A stretch of 42,718 nucleotides of DNA from Candidatus Saccharimonadota bacterium (GCA_009787015.1 WRGU01000049.1:1-42718), one strand, 5' to 3'; counted from the stretch's first letter, positions 10,007 through 18,617 are shown. Notes: generated by a model not told the origin, from the sequence alone. Program-made: numbers and translations.

Positions 10007-11629
10007 TTAAACTCCTTCTTCTGGCAAAACCTTAAACTGGCACTCTTCTTCTTCGCCATCAATCCGCGGTGCGAAATAAGCCAGGAGTTGATCTCGCTCT
10101 CTCCTATCTATATCTCCGTATATCATGCTGGCGGTGGCGCAACTATCTACGCCATCTCCTCCTCGATAGCGCGCACAGCCCTCGCAGACTTTCGGCTTGT
10201 TAGGATCTTCCGTTGTTTTCTCGTTTCCTCCGTTGCTGAGTTTTTTCTGCAATTCTGCGCGTTTTGCGATAATTTTTTCCTTCCAATCAGGATCATCTTT
10301 CAAGGTTTGGAGGTAATCCATCAATACTTGTCCCATCTGGGTCAATGTTATTTGCTCTTCTCCTGTGTCTTCCTCTCCCTTATCTTCCTCGCCTTCTTCA
10401 CCGAGTGCCGCCAGTTCCTCAGCCAACATGTTCGTTAGTCTTTCCGCAGATTCGATCGCGCGTGTCACTCTCAAACTCGCTTCGTCCAACTGCGCGTTAT
10501 GCCACTCTTTGCTCATCACGTCCGGTATGCGCCAAGCAGCGTTCAGTTTTTGCAAAGTTTCCACGCCGCTGCCGTCGGGACCTCGATATTCTTTGACATA
10601 ACTGCCGTCGGCGCCGTCGGGTCGCGAATCACACCGATATCCGCATGCCAACCTCGAGAGGACTTTTTTGTCGCCCCATTTGTCAACCGGCGCTTCGTTG
10701 TCATATACAGTGGCATAAATCATGCTATCCTCAAACTCTCGACCCTTATCAAAACCGCTGTTAATTTCATGATCGCCCTCAGCCGCGTCCTCGAGCATCA
10801 TTCTGCCAATCTCGCATGCGTGTTCAGGTTTATTATAATACTTACACCCGTCGCACATGTACTTATCGACATAATACGACAGTACGCGTCGGCGAAAATG
10901 ACTGCGCGCCCCGTCCGTGCCAACATACCAACCGCCGTCCGAATACGAATCCCTGAACCGCCACTCTTCCTTTAGTATCTCCGGATCAGGCTTATCTTTG
11001 TCTATCTCAAATCCTTCGTCGTCCAACATACCCTCGTCCTCGTCGCGCGTGAAAAAATGCCACGGCACTAGTTCTGATTCTGACGTAGCGGGCGACCAAC
11101 CAAATCCGTTTTCTTCGCTCCACTCCCTGTGTTTTTCCGCGCACGCCAACGCTTCCTCGACCCTGATATCATGCAGTGCCGATCCGGGCGTTTTCCACGC
11201 TCGATCGAGGTCTTCTTTGGTTTTCATTGAGCTACCCTCAAAACCCATAAAGTGCACATTTTTGTCAGTGAGACTGCCTGGCGTGTAGTTTAGGGCGCGT
11301 TTACATTTCAACAAGGCGATACAATTTTCCACGCTCGGATTCTCGAAAAAAGTACCTTGCTTTAGTATCATCGTAAGAATCTCCCCGTCCCTGTAACCGC
11401 CGACATCGTCACACAGCGAACCATTGTCATCAAAATAATCGCTAAAAAGAGTGCGATGCTCGTCGTGCACCGTTCTGAGCATATATTTTCCAAGCGCGCA
11501 CCCGCCGATCCGCAGGTGATATTGGCAACCGAAACAATGCCGCTCCTCGCTGCAATACGACGCCTCGTTTTTCGGTCGTTCGTCGCTACATTTTCCGTCC
11601 AGCGTGAAATATCCACTTTCTGTCAACAT
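10007..11629 (-). CDS. Uncharacterised Cys-rich protein with two CCCH modules and extra C-terminal Cys domain
   Basis: CFGCQYHLRIGGCALGKYMLRTVHDEH and CDGCKYYNKPEHACEIGRMMLEDAAEGDH; start MLTESGYF aligned to paralog. Confidence 0.75.
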   Translation of the reverse strand: MLTESGYFTLDGKCSDERPKNEASYCSEERHCFGCQYHLRIGGCALGKYMLRTVHDEHRTLFSDYFDDNGSLCDDVGGYRDGEILTMILKQGTFFENPSVENCIALLKCKRALNYTPGSLTDKNVHFMGFEGSSMKTKEDLDRAWKTPGSALHDIRVEEALACAEKHREWSEENGFGWSPATSESELVPWHFFTRDEDEGMLDDEGFEIDKDKPDPEILKEEWRFRDSYSDGGWYVGTDGARSHFRRRVLSYYVDKYMCDGCKYYNKPEHACEIGRMMLEDAAEGDHEINSGFDKGREFEDSMIYATVYDNEAPVDKWGDKKVLSRLACGYRCDSRPDGADGSYVKEYRGPDGSGVETLQKLNAAWRIPDVMSKEWHNAQLDEASLRVTRAIESAERLTNMLAEELAALGEEGEEDKGEEDTGEEQITLTQMGQVLMDYLQTLKDDPDWKEKIIAKRAELQKKLSNGGNEKTTEDPNKPKVCEGCARYRGGDGVDSCATASMIYGDIDRRERDQLLAYFAPRIDGEEEECQFKVLPEEGV

Positions 11630-11638
11630 AATGATCCT

Positions 11639-11668
11639 ATAATACACCCCCCCCCATTAATTTGTCAA
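11639..11668 (-). promoter_or_regulatory. Promoter with G9 tract in the spacer
   Basis: Minus strand TTGACA-18 bp (contains GGGGGGGGG)-TATTAT, upstream of ATG at 11629. Confidence 0.65.
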
Positions 11669-11746
11669 GCATAAGCATTTATTTTATAATAAATTTTGAC
11701 CTGGAGACAGGGAAGTGGTACAATATTCGTGCCAAAGGAGGGCAAA

Positions 11747-12124
11747 ATGGGTAAAACTTTACAGATCGATATCAGCGGGATACATTACGACATTGACGAA
11801 AAAACCGAAAGTTACGCCAAAAAGAAAGTGGCGAAGTTGGTCGATTACATTCCGCGCCAGGCTCGCCCAAGTGCGTTTGCCAACATTAAAATCACACAGG
11901 TTAATCAAAAAAACAACAATAAATATGAATGTGAAATCGTACTAACGTTGCCGGAAAAGGTTTTGGTCGCGAAAGATTACGCGCCAAACGCCTTGGCGGC
12001 GATTGATGTCGTCGAATCGAAATTGCGCGGTCAAATTCGCCGTTACAAAACCGAACGCCGCGCCGACGGTGTCCGCACCGGCGGTATCATCGCGAAACTG
12101 AAAAAATCATTGCGTCGAAAATAG
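11747..12124 (+). CDS. hpf: Ribosome hibernation promoting factor / RaiA family
   Basis: MGKTLQIDISGIHYDIDEKTESYAKKKVAKL, typical length and beta-alpha pattern; RBS aaaggaggg. Confidence 0.82.
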   Translation: MGKTLQIDISGIHYDIDEKTESYAKKKVAKLVDYIPRQARPSAFANIKITQVNQKNNNKYECEIVLTLPEKVLVAKDYAPNALAAIDVVESKLRGQIRRYKTERRADGVRTGGIIAKLKKSLRRK

Positions 12125-12160
12125 TTTCTGCGGGAAGACTGTCTTTGCAGCAAAAGCGGG

Positions 12161-13738
12161 TTAGATTTTTTGCCGCATGATTACGGATAGGGCGTCTTTA
12201 GTTGTGCCGAATTTTACGCCAGAGTTTAAAACATTAAACGGATCGAAGATTTTTTTGACGTCGCTAAATAATTCCGCCATTTTGCCATTGTATTGGTCGA
12301 CGGCGAACGGAGCGTTCAGACGACCTTCGCCGATTTCGCCGGCGATCGAACCGTCCAAATCCAACACTGCGTCACGCAACTCGTTCATGAAACGAAACAC
12401 TGTTTGGCGCTGACCGAGATTTTCCAGGTTAATTAACGGTCGAACTGTGATTATTCCTGAACCCAAATTACCCCAGATCCCACCCTCGATATGATTGCGA
12501 TTCATGATTTCTTTGACGCGCGGGATAAATTCCGGAATACGTTTCGGATTGACGTAAATACTGTCCGCGAGCGGCAATGCCGCCGTACCGCGTTCGGTGA
12601 AATTTGTGATTTCGCGCACAATATCGTAAACCGAACGGATTTTTTCCTGATCCTCCCAAGTTTCGGCGGTTTTAACTTTCGCGGTCACCAACATTTTCGT
12701 CAGTTTCTTCATGCGTTTGGCGCGATGTTTGTCATCAAATTCGACCACCAACATTTTGTCGGGAACCGTATCAAACAACCGTTTCCAACTATTATTCGCG
12801 GTTTTTTTCTGGATCAGTTTTAATGTTTCGCCATCAATAAACCTAAATTCCGACGGTTCGAGTTCCAAAATTTGCGCCGTCAACGCGTTCAGATCCGTTT
12901 CAGTGGTCGTACCAATCGCGAGCAGCGATGAATCCTCGGGCGCGGGCAATAGTTTGAGAATCGCCTGCGTGATGATACCCAGTGTGCCTTGCGATCCGGC
13001 AAATAGCGGCGTCAGATCGAACGCACCTTTGTCGTCCTTAACCAAATGAAGCGGAAAACCGACGGCGTTCGGAATATTTTTTTGCGCAAAATCGCTAACT
13101 AAATCCGCATTGTTGTCGATGAGCGCGTCAAGCGCGCGATAAATCTCGCCCTCCATACTCTGCAAACCCTTTTTGCGATTGAGTTCGCGTTTATTCAACC
13201 GACCGGTGTGAATCACTTCGCCATTCGCGAGAACCACGTCCAAACAATCCACGGATTCTAATATCGGACCATATTTGATCGATTTCGTACCTGAAACATT
13301 GTGTGCGATTATGCCGCCGATGGTCGCCGTTGGATTATTGGGCTGAACTGGCAAAAACAATCCGTATGCCGCCATGACTTCCTGTAGGGTCGAATACCCG
13401 ATCCCGGATTGCACGCACACCATTTGTGATTTCGCATCAAATTTCAAAATGCGCGACATATGTTCCGGAAATGACAGAATCGCGCCTGCGCCAATCGCAC
13501 CGCCAGTCGTATCGCCGCCGAAACCACGCGCCGTAATCGGCAATCTCTGCCCGCGTTCCGCGAGCCGCCACACGAAACGTGCGACCTTTTTAATGTCGTT
13601 AATCGTTCGCGGATAAATAACTAAATCGGGAGTAATTCGAAAAATGCTCCCGTCCGTCGAAAACTTTTCGCGCACCAATGCGCTGGTTGTTACCTCGCCG
13701 TCCAACCTCTCCCCCAAATAGTCCGTGATCTTACTCAT
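12161..13738 (-). CDS. FAD-binding (PCMH-type) oxidoreductase, GlcD/D-lactate dehydrogenase-like
   Basis: ITARGFGGDTTGGAIGAGAILSF, NPTATIGGIIAHNVSG, AGSQGTLGIITQAILKL. Confidence 0.82.
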   Translation of the reverse strand: MSKITDYLGERLDGEVTTSALVREKFSTDGSIFRITPDLVIYPRTINDIKKVARFVWRLAERGQRLPITARGFGGDTTGGAIGAGAILSFPEHMSRILKFDAKSQMVCVQSGIGYSTLQEVMAAYGLFLPVQPNNPTATIGGIIAHNVSGTKSIKYGPILESVDCLDVVLANGEVIHTGRLNKRELNRKKGLQSMEGEIYRALDALIDNNADLVSDFAQKNIPNAVGFPLHLVKDDKGAFDLTPLFAGSQGTLGIITQAILKLLPAPEDSSLLAIGTTTETDLNALTAQILELEPSEFRFIDGETLKLIQKKTANNSWKRLFDTVPDKMLVVEFDDKHRAKRMKKLTKMLVTAKVKTAETWEDQEKIRSVYDIVREITNFTERGTAALPLADSIYVNPKRIPEFIPRVKEIMNRNHIEGGIWGNLGSGIITVRPLINLENLGQRQTVFRFMNELRDAVLDLDGSIAGEIGEGRLNAPFAVDQYNGKMAELFSDVKKIFDPFNVLNSGVKFGTTKDALSVIMRQKI

Positions 13739-13773
13739 AATACTAATATTTTAACACAACTTGTTTGCGATTT

Positions 13774-14151
13774 CTACTGTTCGTTTTGAAAAGATTCCAA
13801 CCTAAAACCACCCTCGATTCGACTTTCGAATGATTGCACTTTGCTTCCGTCGGCTTGCACTTCGCCGCCGCAATCGAGGGAAGTACTGGTTTCCAATCCG
13901 CCTTCAACGATATGGGCGTAAGTTTTATTTTTCGAAAGAGCATGACCGCCGTCAAACAATCGACAATGCGGGTTTTCATCCGTATATTTAAGCATAGCTA
14001 ATTTTAGTGCGCATTCACCAGTTTCCTGGTTATAATGCTTGCACTTGCCGCATATTTCGGGATCAGTATAATACGACTTTTCACCCTCTTGTTCGCTAAA
14101 ACTGTAATACGGTGCGAACTCGCTGCTTTTTCCGTCCTTTGTCACATACAT
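13774..14151 (-). CDS. Uncharacterised single-module CCCH protein
   Basis: CGKCKHYNQETGECALKLAMLKYTDENPH plus conserved downstream ADGSKVQSF...GG segment; RBS aaggag. Confidence 0.72.
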   Translation of the reverse strand: MYVTKDGKSSEFAPYYSFSEQEGEKSYYTDPEICGKCKHYNQETGECALKLAMLKYTDENPHCRLFDGGHALSKNKTYAHIVEGGLETSTSLDCGGEVQADGSKVQSFESRIEGGFRLESFQNEQ

Positions 14152-14210
14152 AGTTAAAGCTCCTTATTAAAAATGCTAAACCATAAACCTCACATTTCAT
14201 CAACACCCTA

Positions 14211-14238
14211 ATTATAGCACCCCCCCCCAGAAAGTCAA
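14211..14238 (-). promoter_or_regulatory. Promoter with G9 tract in the spacer
   Basis: Minus strand TTGACT-16 bp (contains GGGGGGGGG)-TATAAT upstream of ATG 14151. Confidence 0.75.
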
Positions 14239-14269
14239 CAGCGAAATAATATGTGTTAAAATATTCGTT

Positions 14270-14824
14270 ATGACACGTTTAAGAATCATCGGCGGCAAAT
14301 TCGGCGGGCGGTATATTTCGGCGAATACGGGGAGCGCAACGCACCCGATGGGGGATCGCGTGCGTACGGCAATGTTCAATATGTTGGAATCGCGCGACGT
14401 TTTGCGCGGGACGGAAATTTTGGATGCTTTCGCCGGCACAGGCGCGATTGGTTTGGAATGTTTGAGCCGCGGCGCGAAATCCGCGACCTTTATCGAACGC
14501 GATCATACCGCGCAAAAGGTAATTGTTGACAATATTACAACACTTAATATTTCCGATTGTACAAAATTAATAAAAACCAGTGTTGGTGCTTGGCTGACCT
14601 CTGGAAATACGACAAAATTCGATCTGATTTTTGTTGATCCGCCGTACGATAATCCACAGTTTTCCACAGTTTTGGAACTTTTGGGGTCTTTACGCGACAA
14701 TGGGCTTATGATATTATCGATACCAGGTAGAGAGATTATACCTGAACCTAATGGAGTTGTTGTGGTGGACAAACGTAGTTACGGAGAAGCGAATTTAGTT
14801 ATTTACCGTAAGATTGATAATTAA
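14270..14824 (+). CDS. rsmD: 16S rRNA (guanine(966)-N(2))-methyltransferase
   Basis: LRIIGGKFGGR, DRVRTAMFNML, LDAFAGTGAIGLECLSRGA, DPPY motif. Confidence 0.9.
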   Translation: MTRLRIIGGKFGGRYISANTGSATHPMGDRVRTAMFNMLESRDVLRGTEILDAFAGTGAIGLECLSRGAKSATFIERDHTAQKVIVDNITTLNISDCTKLIKTSVGAWLTSGNTTKFDLIFVDPPYDNPQFSTVLELLGSLRDNGLMILSIPGREIIPEPNGVVVVDKRSYGEANLVIYRKIDN

Positions 14825-14893
14825 ACTCGAAATGCAGGTAAAAATCTCTCTGCTTTTTATTTGGCGAGATTTTTGTGATACAATATTTAGTAT

Positions 14894-14977
14894 GCGCGAG
14901 TGGTGAAATGGTAGACACGCTAGCCTTAGGAGCTAGTCCTGAAAGGGGTGGAAGTTCGAATCTTCTCTCGCGCACCA
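14894..14977 (+). tRNA. tRNA-Leu, anticodon UAG, encoded CCA
   Basis: Acceptor GCGCGAG/CTCGCGC, anticodon arm CTAGC-CTTAGGA-GCTAG, T arm GGAAG-TTCGAAT-CTTCT, variable arm, ACCA end. Confidence 0.93.
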
Positions 14978-15062
14978 GAAAAACTAAGAAAGGAGTTTGC
15001 CTGTCATAACCATTATTGCGTGTCCTGTAAATCAACTAATTTTTAATAAAAGGAGCAACTAA

Positions 15063-15512
15063 ATGACCGAAGCAAACAAAACACACGAAGCGAGCGACGC
15101 AAAAGCGAAAACGAAGGAGATCGAAGAAGGCAAAGCAATGGCAATTTTGTCTTACATCGGTATTCTCGCGTTGATCTCGTATTTCGCGGGCGACAAGAAG
15201 AATAAATTCTTACGCTATCACGCGATACAGGGTATAAATTTGATGCTCATTGGCATCGCATACTGCGTCGTTGCGGGGATTATCAACGGCATCATCTGGG
15301 CTATCGCACTCAGCGGCTGCAATAATGTCGGTTCAATTTTAGCGGGCGGTTGCAGCTATGGTAATTTCGGCTGGGCTAGCATCGTTTCCTTTATTGTCTG
15401 GATTCCTATGATCATTCTCGGTATCCTCGAAATCATCGGCATCGTCAACGCCGTCAACGGCAAGGAAAAAGAAGTGCCGATCCTAGGCAAATTCAAATTC
15501 ATCAAACAGTAA
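15063..15512 (+). CDS. DUF4870-like integral membrane protein
   Basis: KAMAILSYIGILALISYF...KFLRYHAIQGINL pattern with TM segments. Confidence 0.72.
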   Translation: MTEANKTHEASDAKAKTKEIEEGKAMAILSYIGILALISYFAGDKKNKFLRYHAIQGINLMLIGIAYCVVAGIINGIIWAIALSGCNNVGSILAGGCSYGNFGWASIVSFIVWIPMIILGILEIIGIVNAVNGKEKEVPILGKFKFIKQ

Positions 15513-15557
15513 TTTCGCGGATTTTTCCGCTTTTAACGCTGATTTTATAATTGTTTG

Positions 15558-15618
15558 AACCAGCTTTTGTTTTTGTACTCTATCGCAAAAACGGGGCTGG
15601 TTGTTTTGGTTTTTTGTC
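15558..15618 (+). terminator. Rho-independent terminator-like hairpin
   Basis: AACCAGC...GCTGGTT with inner GTTTTTG/CAAAAAC, followed by T-rich tail. Confidence 0.65.
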
Positions 15619-15655
15619 TTATTTCCTTATTATTTCGCGATTTTTGATTAAACAT

Positions 15656-15684
15656 TTGCATTTTTAATAAAAGTGTGCTATAAT
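15656..15684 (+). promoter_or_regulatory. Sigma-70-type promoter of the leader/attenuator
   Basis: TTGCAT-17-TATAAT; leader ATG starts exactly 6 nt after the -10. Confidence 0.8.
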
Positions 15685-15690
15685 GGATAT

Positions 15691-15744
15691 ATGAGCATGT
15701 TTTATCAACTCCACGCCCATATGTTGCCGAGTAGACTGGCGTGA
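15691..15744 (+). CDS. Putative regulatory leader peptide MSMFYQLHAHMLPSRLA
   Basis: ATG at predicted TSS, His codons CAC/CAT in segment 1 of an attenuator, stop overlapping segment 2. Confidence 0.55.
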   Translation: MSMFYQLHAHMLPSRLA

Positions 15745-15765
15745 TTTGATATCCTCTTGAAAAAT

Positions 15766-15789
15766 AAACGCCGGTCGCTCGGCGTTTTT
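15766..15789 (+). terminator. Attenuator terminator hairpin
   Basis: AAACGCCG-GTCGCT-CGGCGTTT followed by TT, 87 nt upstream of the next gene. Confidence 0.75.
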
Positions 15790-15876
15790 CAGTTCCTGGG
15801 ACAAAAATTAGGAACGAACGTCAACAAAACCATACCAGAGTGGACGATAATGAATCTAATTTTAAGGAGAATTTTA

Positions 15877-16767
15877 ATGGAAAAATATGTAATTTCGGCG
15901 GAACTTGATCTGCCGAATAATAGAAGCGGAATTGTAGTAAATCCCGCGCAAATCGATAATTTTCGCGCGGATTTAACACAGAATTTACGCGAAATTGGCA
16001 AGGATCCGTTATGGGTCGAATCGCAAATTTTACAGCAAGGAATGGAATCTGCTATCGGTAAAACCGCATTATCGGTCGTAAGTTTAGATAACCGATATGT
16101 GCGCAATGCCGCCGATTATTTGGGAATTTCGCGTGCAGTTTACAACGAAAAACAAGAGGGTATTGACTATTACGCCAATCGCACGGGTTTTGAAAATATA
16201 TCCGAACAGTTTGACCGAATTGCGCGTCAATTTCGCAAGATTGTTTTGGCTGACGACGTGATTTTTAGCGGTGAAAATATGCGCTATGTAATTCAGGAAC
16301 TCGCTCGTCGTGGCGTTGATGTTCAGGGTATAATCGCCGGCATTACAATCGACGCGGGCGCGCAAAAACTCGCGGAAACAGGTATACCCATCGAATCGAT
16401 CGCAACATTCGACACGGTCGACGACGAGATTTGCGAACGCGACTTTGCATTTGTACCGGATTCAGGTCGAATTGGGAGCGATTATCGGTGCAACGACTCT
16501 TACGGAGTGTTGTATTTCGATGACCTGTTCGGCGCGCCGACCAAATATGCGTCTATTCCGCGTGATGCGAAAGCGGATTTTTGTCAAAGAAGCTTGGTGC
16601 GCAATATCCAATTATTGCGAGCAGATGCACAATACAACAGGCAAGTTTACGGTCGCAGATTCGCGGGTTATAATGGTTATGGCAACCAAACCGCCATAGA
16701 CGCGTTAAAGGAACGAATTGAGTTCAGTAAAAGAACAGAGGCGTTAAGAAGCAAAAAGGAGAGTTAG
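15877..16767 (+). CDS. Phosphoribosyltransferase-like protein
   Basis: IVLADDVIFSGENMRYVIQELARRG resembles PRPP-binding motif; RBS aaggag before ATG. Confidence 0.6.
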   Translation: MEKYVISAELDLPNNRSGIVVNPAQIDNFRADLTQNLREIGKDPLWVESQILQQGMESAIGKTALSVVSLDNRYVRNAADYLGISRAVYNEKQEGIDYYANRTGFENISEQFDRIARQFRKIVLADDVIFSGENMRYVIQELARRGVDVQGIIAGITIDAGAQKLAETGIPIESIATFDTVDDEICERDFAFVPDSGRIGSDYRCNDSYGVLYFDDLFGAPTKYASIPRDAKADFCQRSLVRNIQLLRADAQYNRQVYGRRFAGYNGYGNQTAIDALKERIEFSKRTEALRSKKES

Positions 16768-17289
16768 ATGAGAAAATTGCAGATTGGTGTTATCGGTTCG
16801 GTCAGCGATCTGAACTATGGCAAAGATGCGGAAAAATTTGCCGAAGAATTGGGAAAATTGATCGCAAAAAACGATTATGTGTTGATCTTTGGCGCAGAAA
16901 AAGACGCCGATTCATTGCCGACGGTCGCCGCAGCGTCAGCACAACGGGCGGGCGGTTTAACAATTGGTGTGACGTATGGGAAGGGGTTGAAAATTTTCAA
17001 CCCCTCCGCCGCGTCGGTCGTCATCGCCACTGGCTTGGAACGCGGCGGTGGACGCGAAACTTCGTTGATGCTAAGTTGCGACGGCGTGATTGCGCTTGCC
17101 GGCGGATCGGGAACGCTGAACGAAATTTGCGTCGCGTACCAGGCAAATATTCCGGTCGTCGTGGTGGACAAATTCGGCGGTTGGTCGGCAAAATTGGCAA
17201 ACGAATTTTTGGACGAACGGAAACGTTATAAATTTGAAATCGCTAAAATGCCGGATGAGGCATTAAAAAAACTAATAAATAAGATATAA
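16768..17289 (+). CDS. LOG / TIGR00725-like Rossmann nucleotide-binding protein
   Basis: GLERGGGRETSLMLSCDGVIALAGGSGTLNEI (GGxGTxxE motif); ATG abuts the upstream stop codon. Confidence 0.78.
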   Translation: MRKLQIGVIGSVSDLNYGKDAEKFAEELGKLIAKNDYVLIFGAEKDADSLPTVAAASAQRAGGLTIGVTYGKGLKIFNPSAASVVIATGLERGGGRETSLMLSCDGVIALAGGSGTLNEICVAYQANIPVVVVDKFGGWSAKLANEFLDERKRYKFEIAKMPDEALKKLINKI

Positions 17290-17309
17290 TGGAATAAAGG
17301 AGAAAAATA

Positions 17310-18617
17310 ATGTTAAGTTTACAAAGTTACAAAGGTACGCGCGACATTTATCCCGAGGATATGCGGTTAAGGAATTATATTTTCGGGAAGTGGCGCAAGG
17401 TGATCGAGAGTTTCGGGTACGAGGAATACGATGCGCCGCTGCTTGAGCCAATCGAGATTTACGCGGCGAAATCGGGGACGGAGATCGTTAACGATCAAAC
17501 CTATACATTCACCGATCGCGGGGATCGGACGGTGGCGATTCGTCCGGAAATGACGCCGAGCGTGTCGCGCATGGTCGCCGCCCGTCGTCAGGAAATGCCG
17601 ATGCCGGCGCGGCTCTATTCGATTTCGAATTTCATGCGTTACGAACGCCCGCAGAAAGGTCGCGAACGCGAGTTTTGGCAACTCAATTTTGATTTGTTTG
17701 GCGTGGACGGTATCGCCGCGGACGCGGAAATCATCACGATTGCCGATAAAATCTTGCGCGAGTTTGGCGCGAATGAATCAATGTTCACGATTCGCATAAA
17801 CGACCGCCGGTTAACGAACTATATCATGCGCGAATATTTGGGATTAGACGAAAATCAAACGAATTTAATGATTAAGCTGTTCGATCGACGTGAAAAAATG
17901 CCCGAAAAAGATTTTCTGGAACAGGCGGCGGAAATCGTGCAAAATGAGTCCAAGAATGACACCACAAATGTCACCACTCTGCTTATCAAAGTCAGGCAGA
18001 TAACAGAGATGAGAGATTTGGACGAGCTTGTGCAGAATGTCACCACAAATGTCACCAAGAATGAGACTATTTGCGACCTCAAAAACTTATTCGAAATCCT
18101 CAAGAATCGCGGCATCAAGTCAGCAAAATTTGATCCGACATTAATGCGCGGATTTGATTATTATACCGGCACAGTATTTGAAGTTTTCGACGAGTCGCCC
18201 GAAAATCGACGTGGTATGTTCGGTGGCGGACGTTACGATGGGTTGATCGGTTTGTTCGGCGTCGAACCCTTGCCGGTCGTCGGCGTCGCGCCGGGCGAAA
18301 CTACAATGATCGAGTTCTTGAAAGCGCATAACTTGTTGCCGGAACTGAAACCCTCGACCAAAATCGTGGTCATTCCGATGGGCGAGGTCGATGCGGGATC
18401 GGTTGCGGACGAATTGCGCGTACGAAATATCAACGTGAGCGTCGATTTTAGCGATCGAAAAACTGATAAAAAAATCAAGGGCGCGGTCAAATCGGGCGTT
18501 CAATATGCGTTGTTCGTCGGGGAAGACGAGATTGCGAATAAAAAATTTTCGCTAAAAAATGTTGCGACAGGGGAACAACAAATTCTAACTATTGACAAAA
18601 TCGCACAGATCCTGTAA
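17310..18617 (+). CDS. hisS: Histidyl-tRNA synthetase
   Basis: KGTRDIYPED, FMRYERPQKGREREFWQLNFDLFG, GFDYYTGTVFE, GGGRYDGLIGLFG. Confidence 0.94.
   Translation: MLSLQSYKGTRDIYPEDMRLRNYIFGKWRKVIESFGYEEYDAPLLEPIEIYAAKSGTEIVNDQTYTFTDRGDRTVAIRPEMTPSVSRMVAARRQEMPMPARLYSISNFMRYERPQKGREREFWQLNFDLFGVDGIAADAEIITIADKILREFGANESMFTIRINDRRLTNYIMREYLGLDENQTNLMIKLFDRREKMPEKDFLEQAAEIVQNESKNDTTNVTTLLIKVRQITEMRDLDELVQNVTTNVTKNETICDLKNLFEILKNRGIKSAKFDPTLMRGFDYYTGTVFEVFDESPENRRGMFGGGRYDGLIGLFGVEPLPVVGVAPGETTMIEFLKAHNLLPELKPSTKIVVIPMGEVDAGSVADELRVRNINVSVDFSDRKTDKKIKGAVKSGVQYALFVGEDEIANKKFSLKNVATGEQQILTIDKIAQIL

Noticed and set aside
15690-15876. T-box riboswitch ahead of the hisS operon
   Set aside because: No T-box consensus (AGGGTGGNACCGCG) or specifier-loop layout seen; the leader-peptide attenuator explains the hairpins better.
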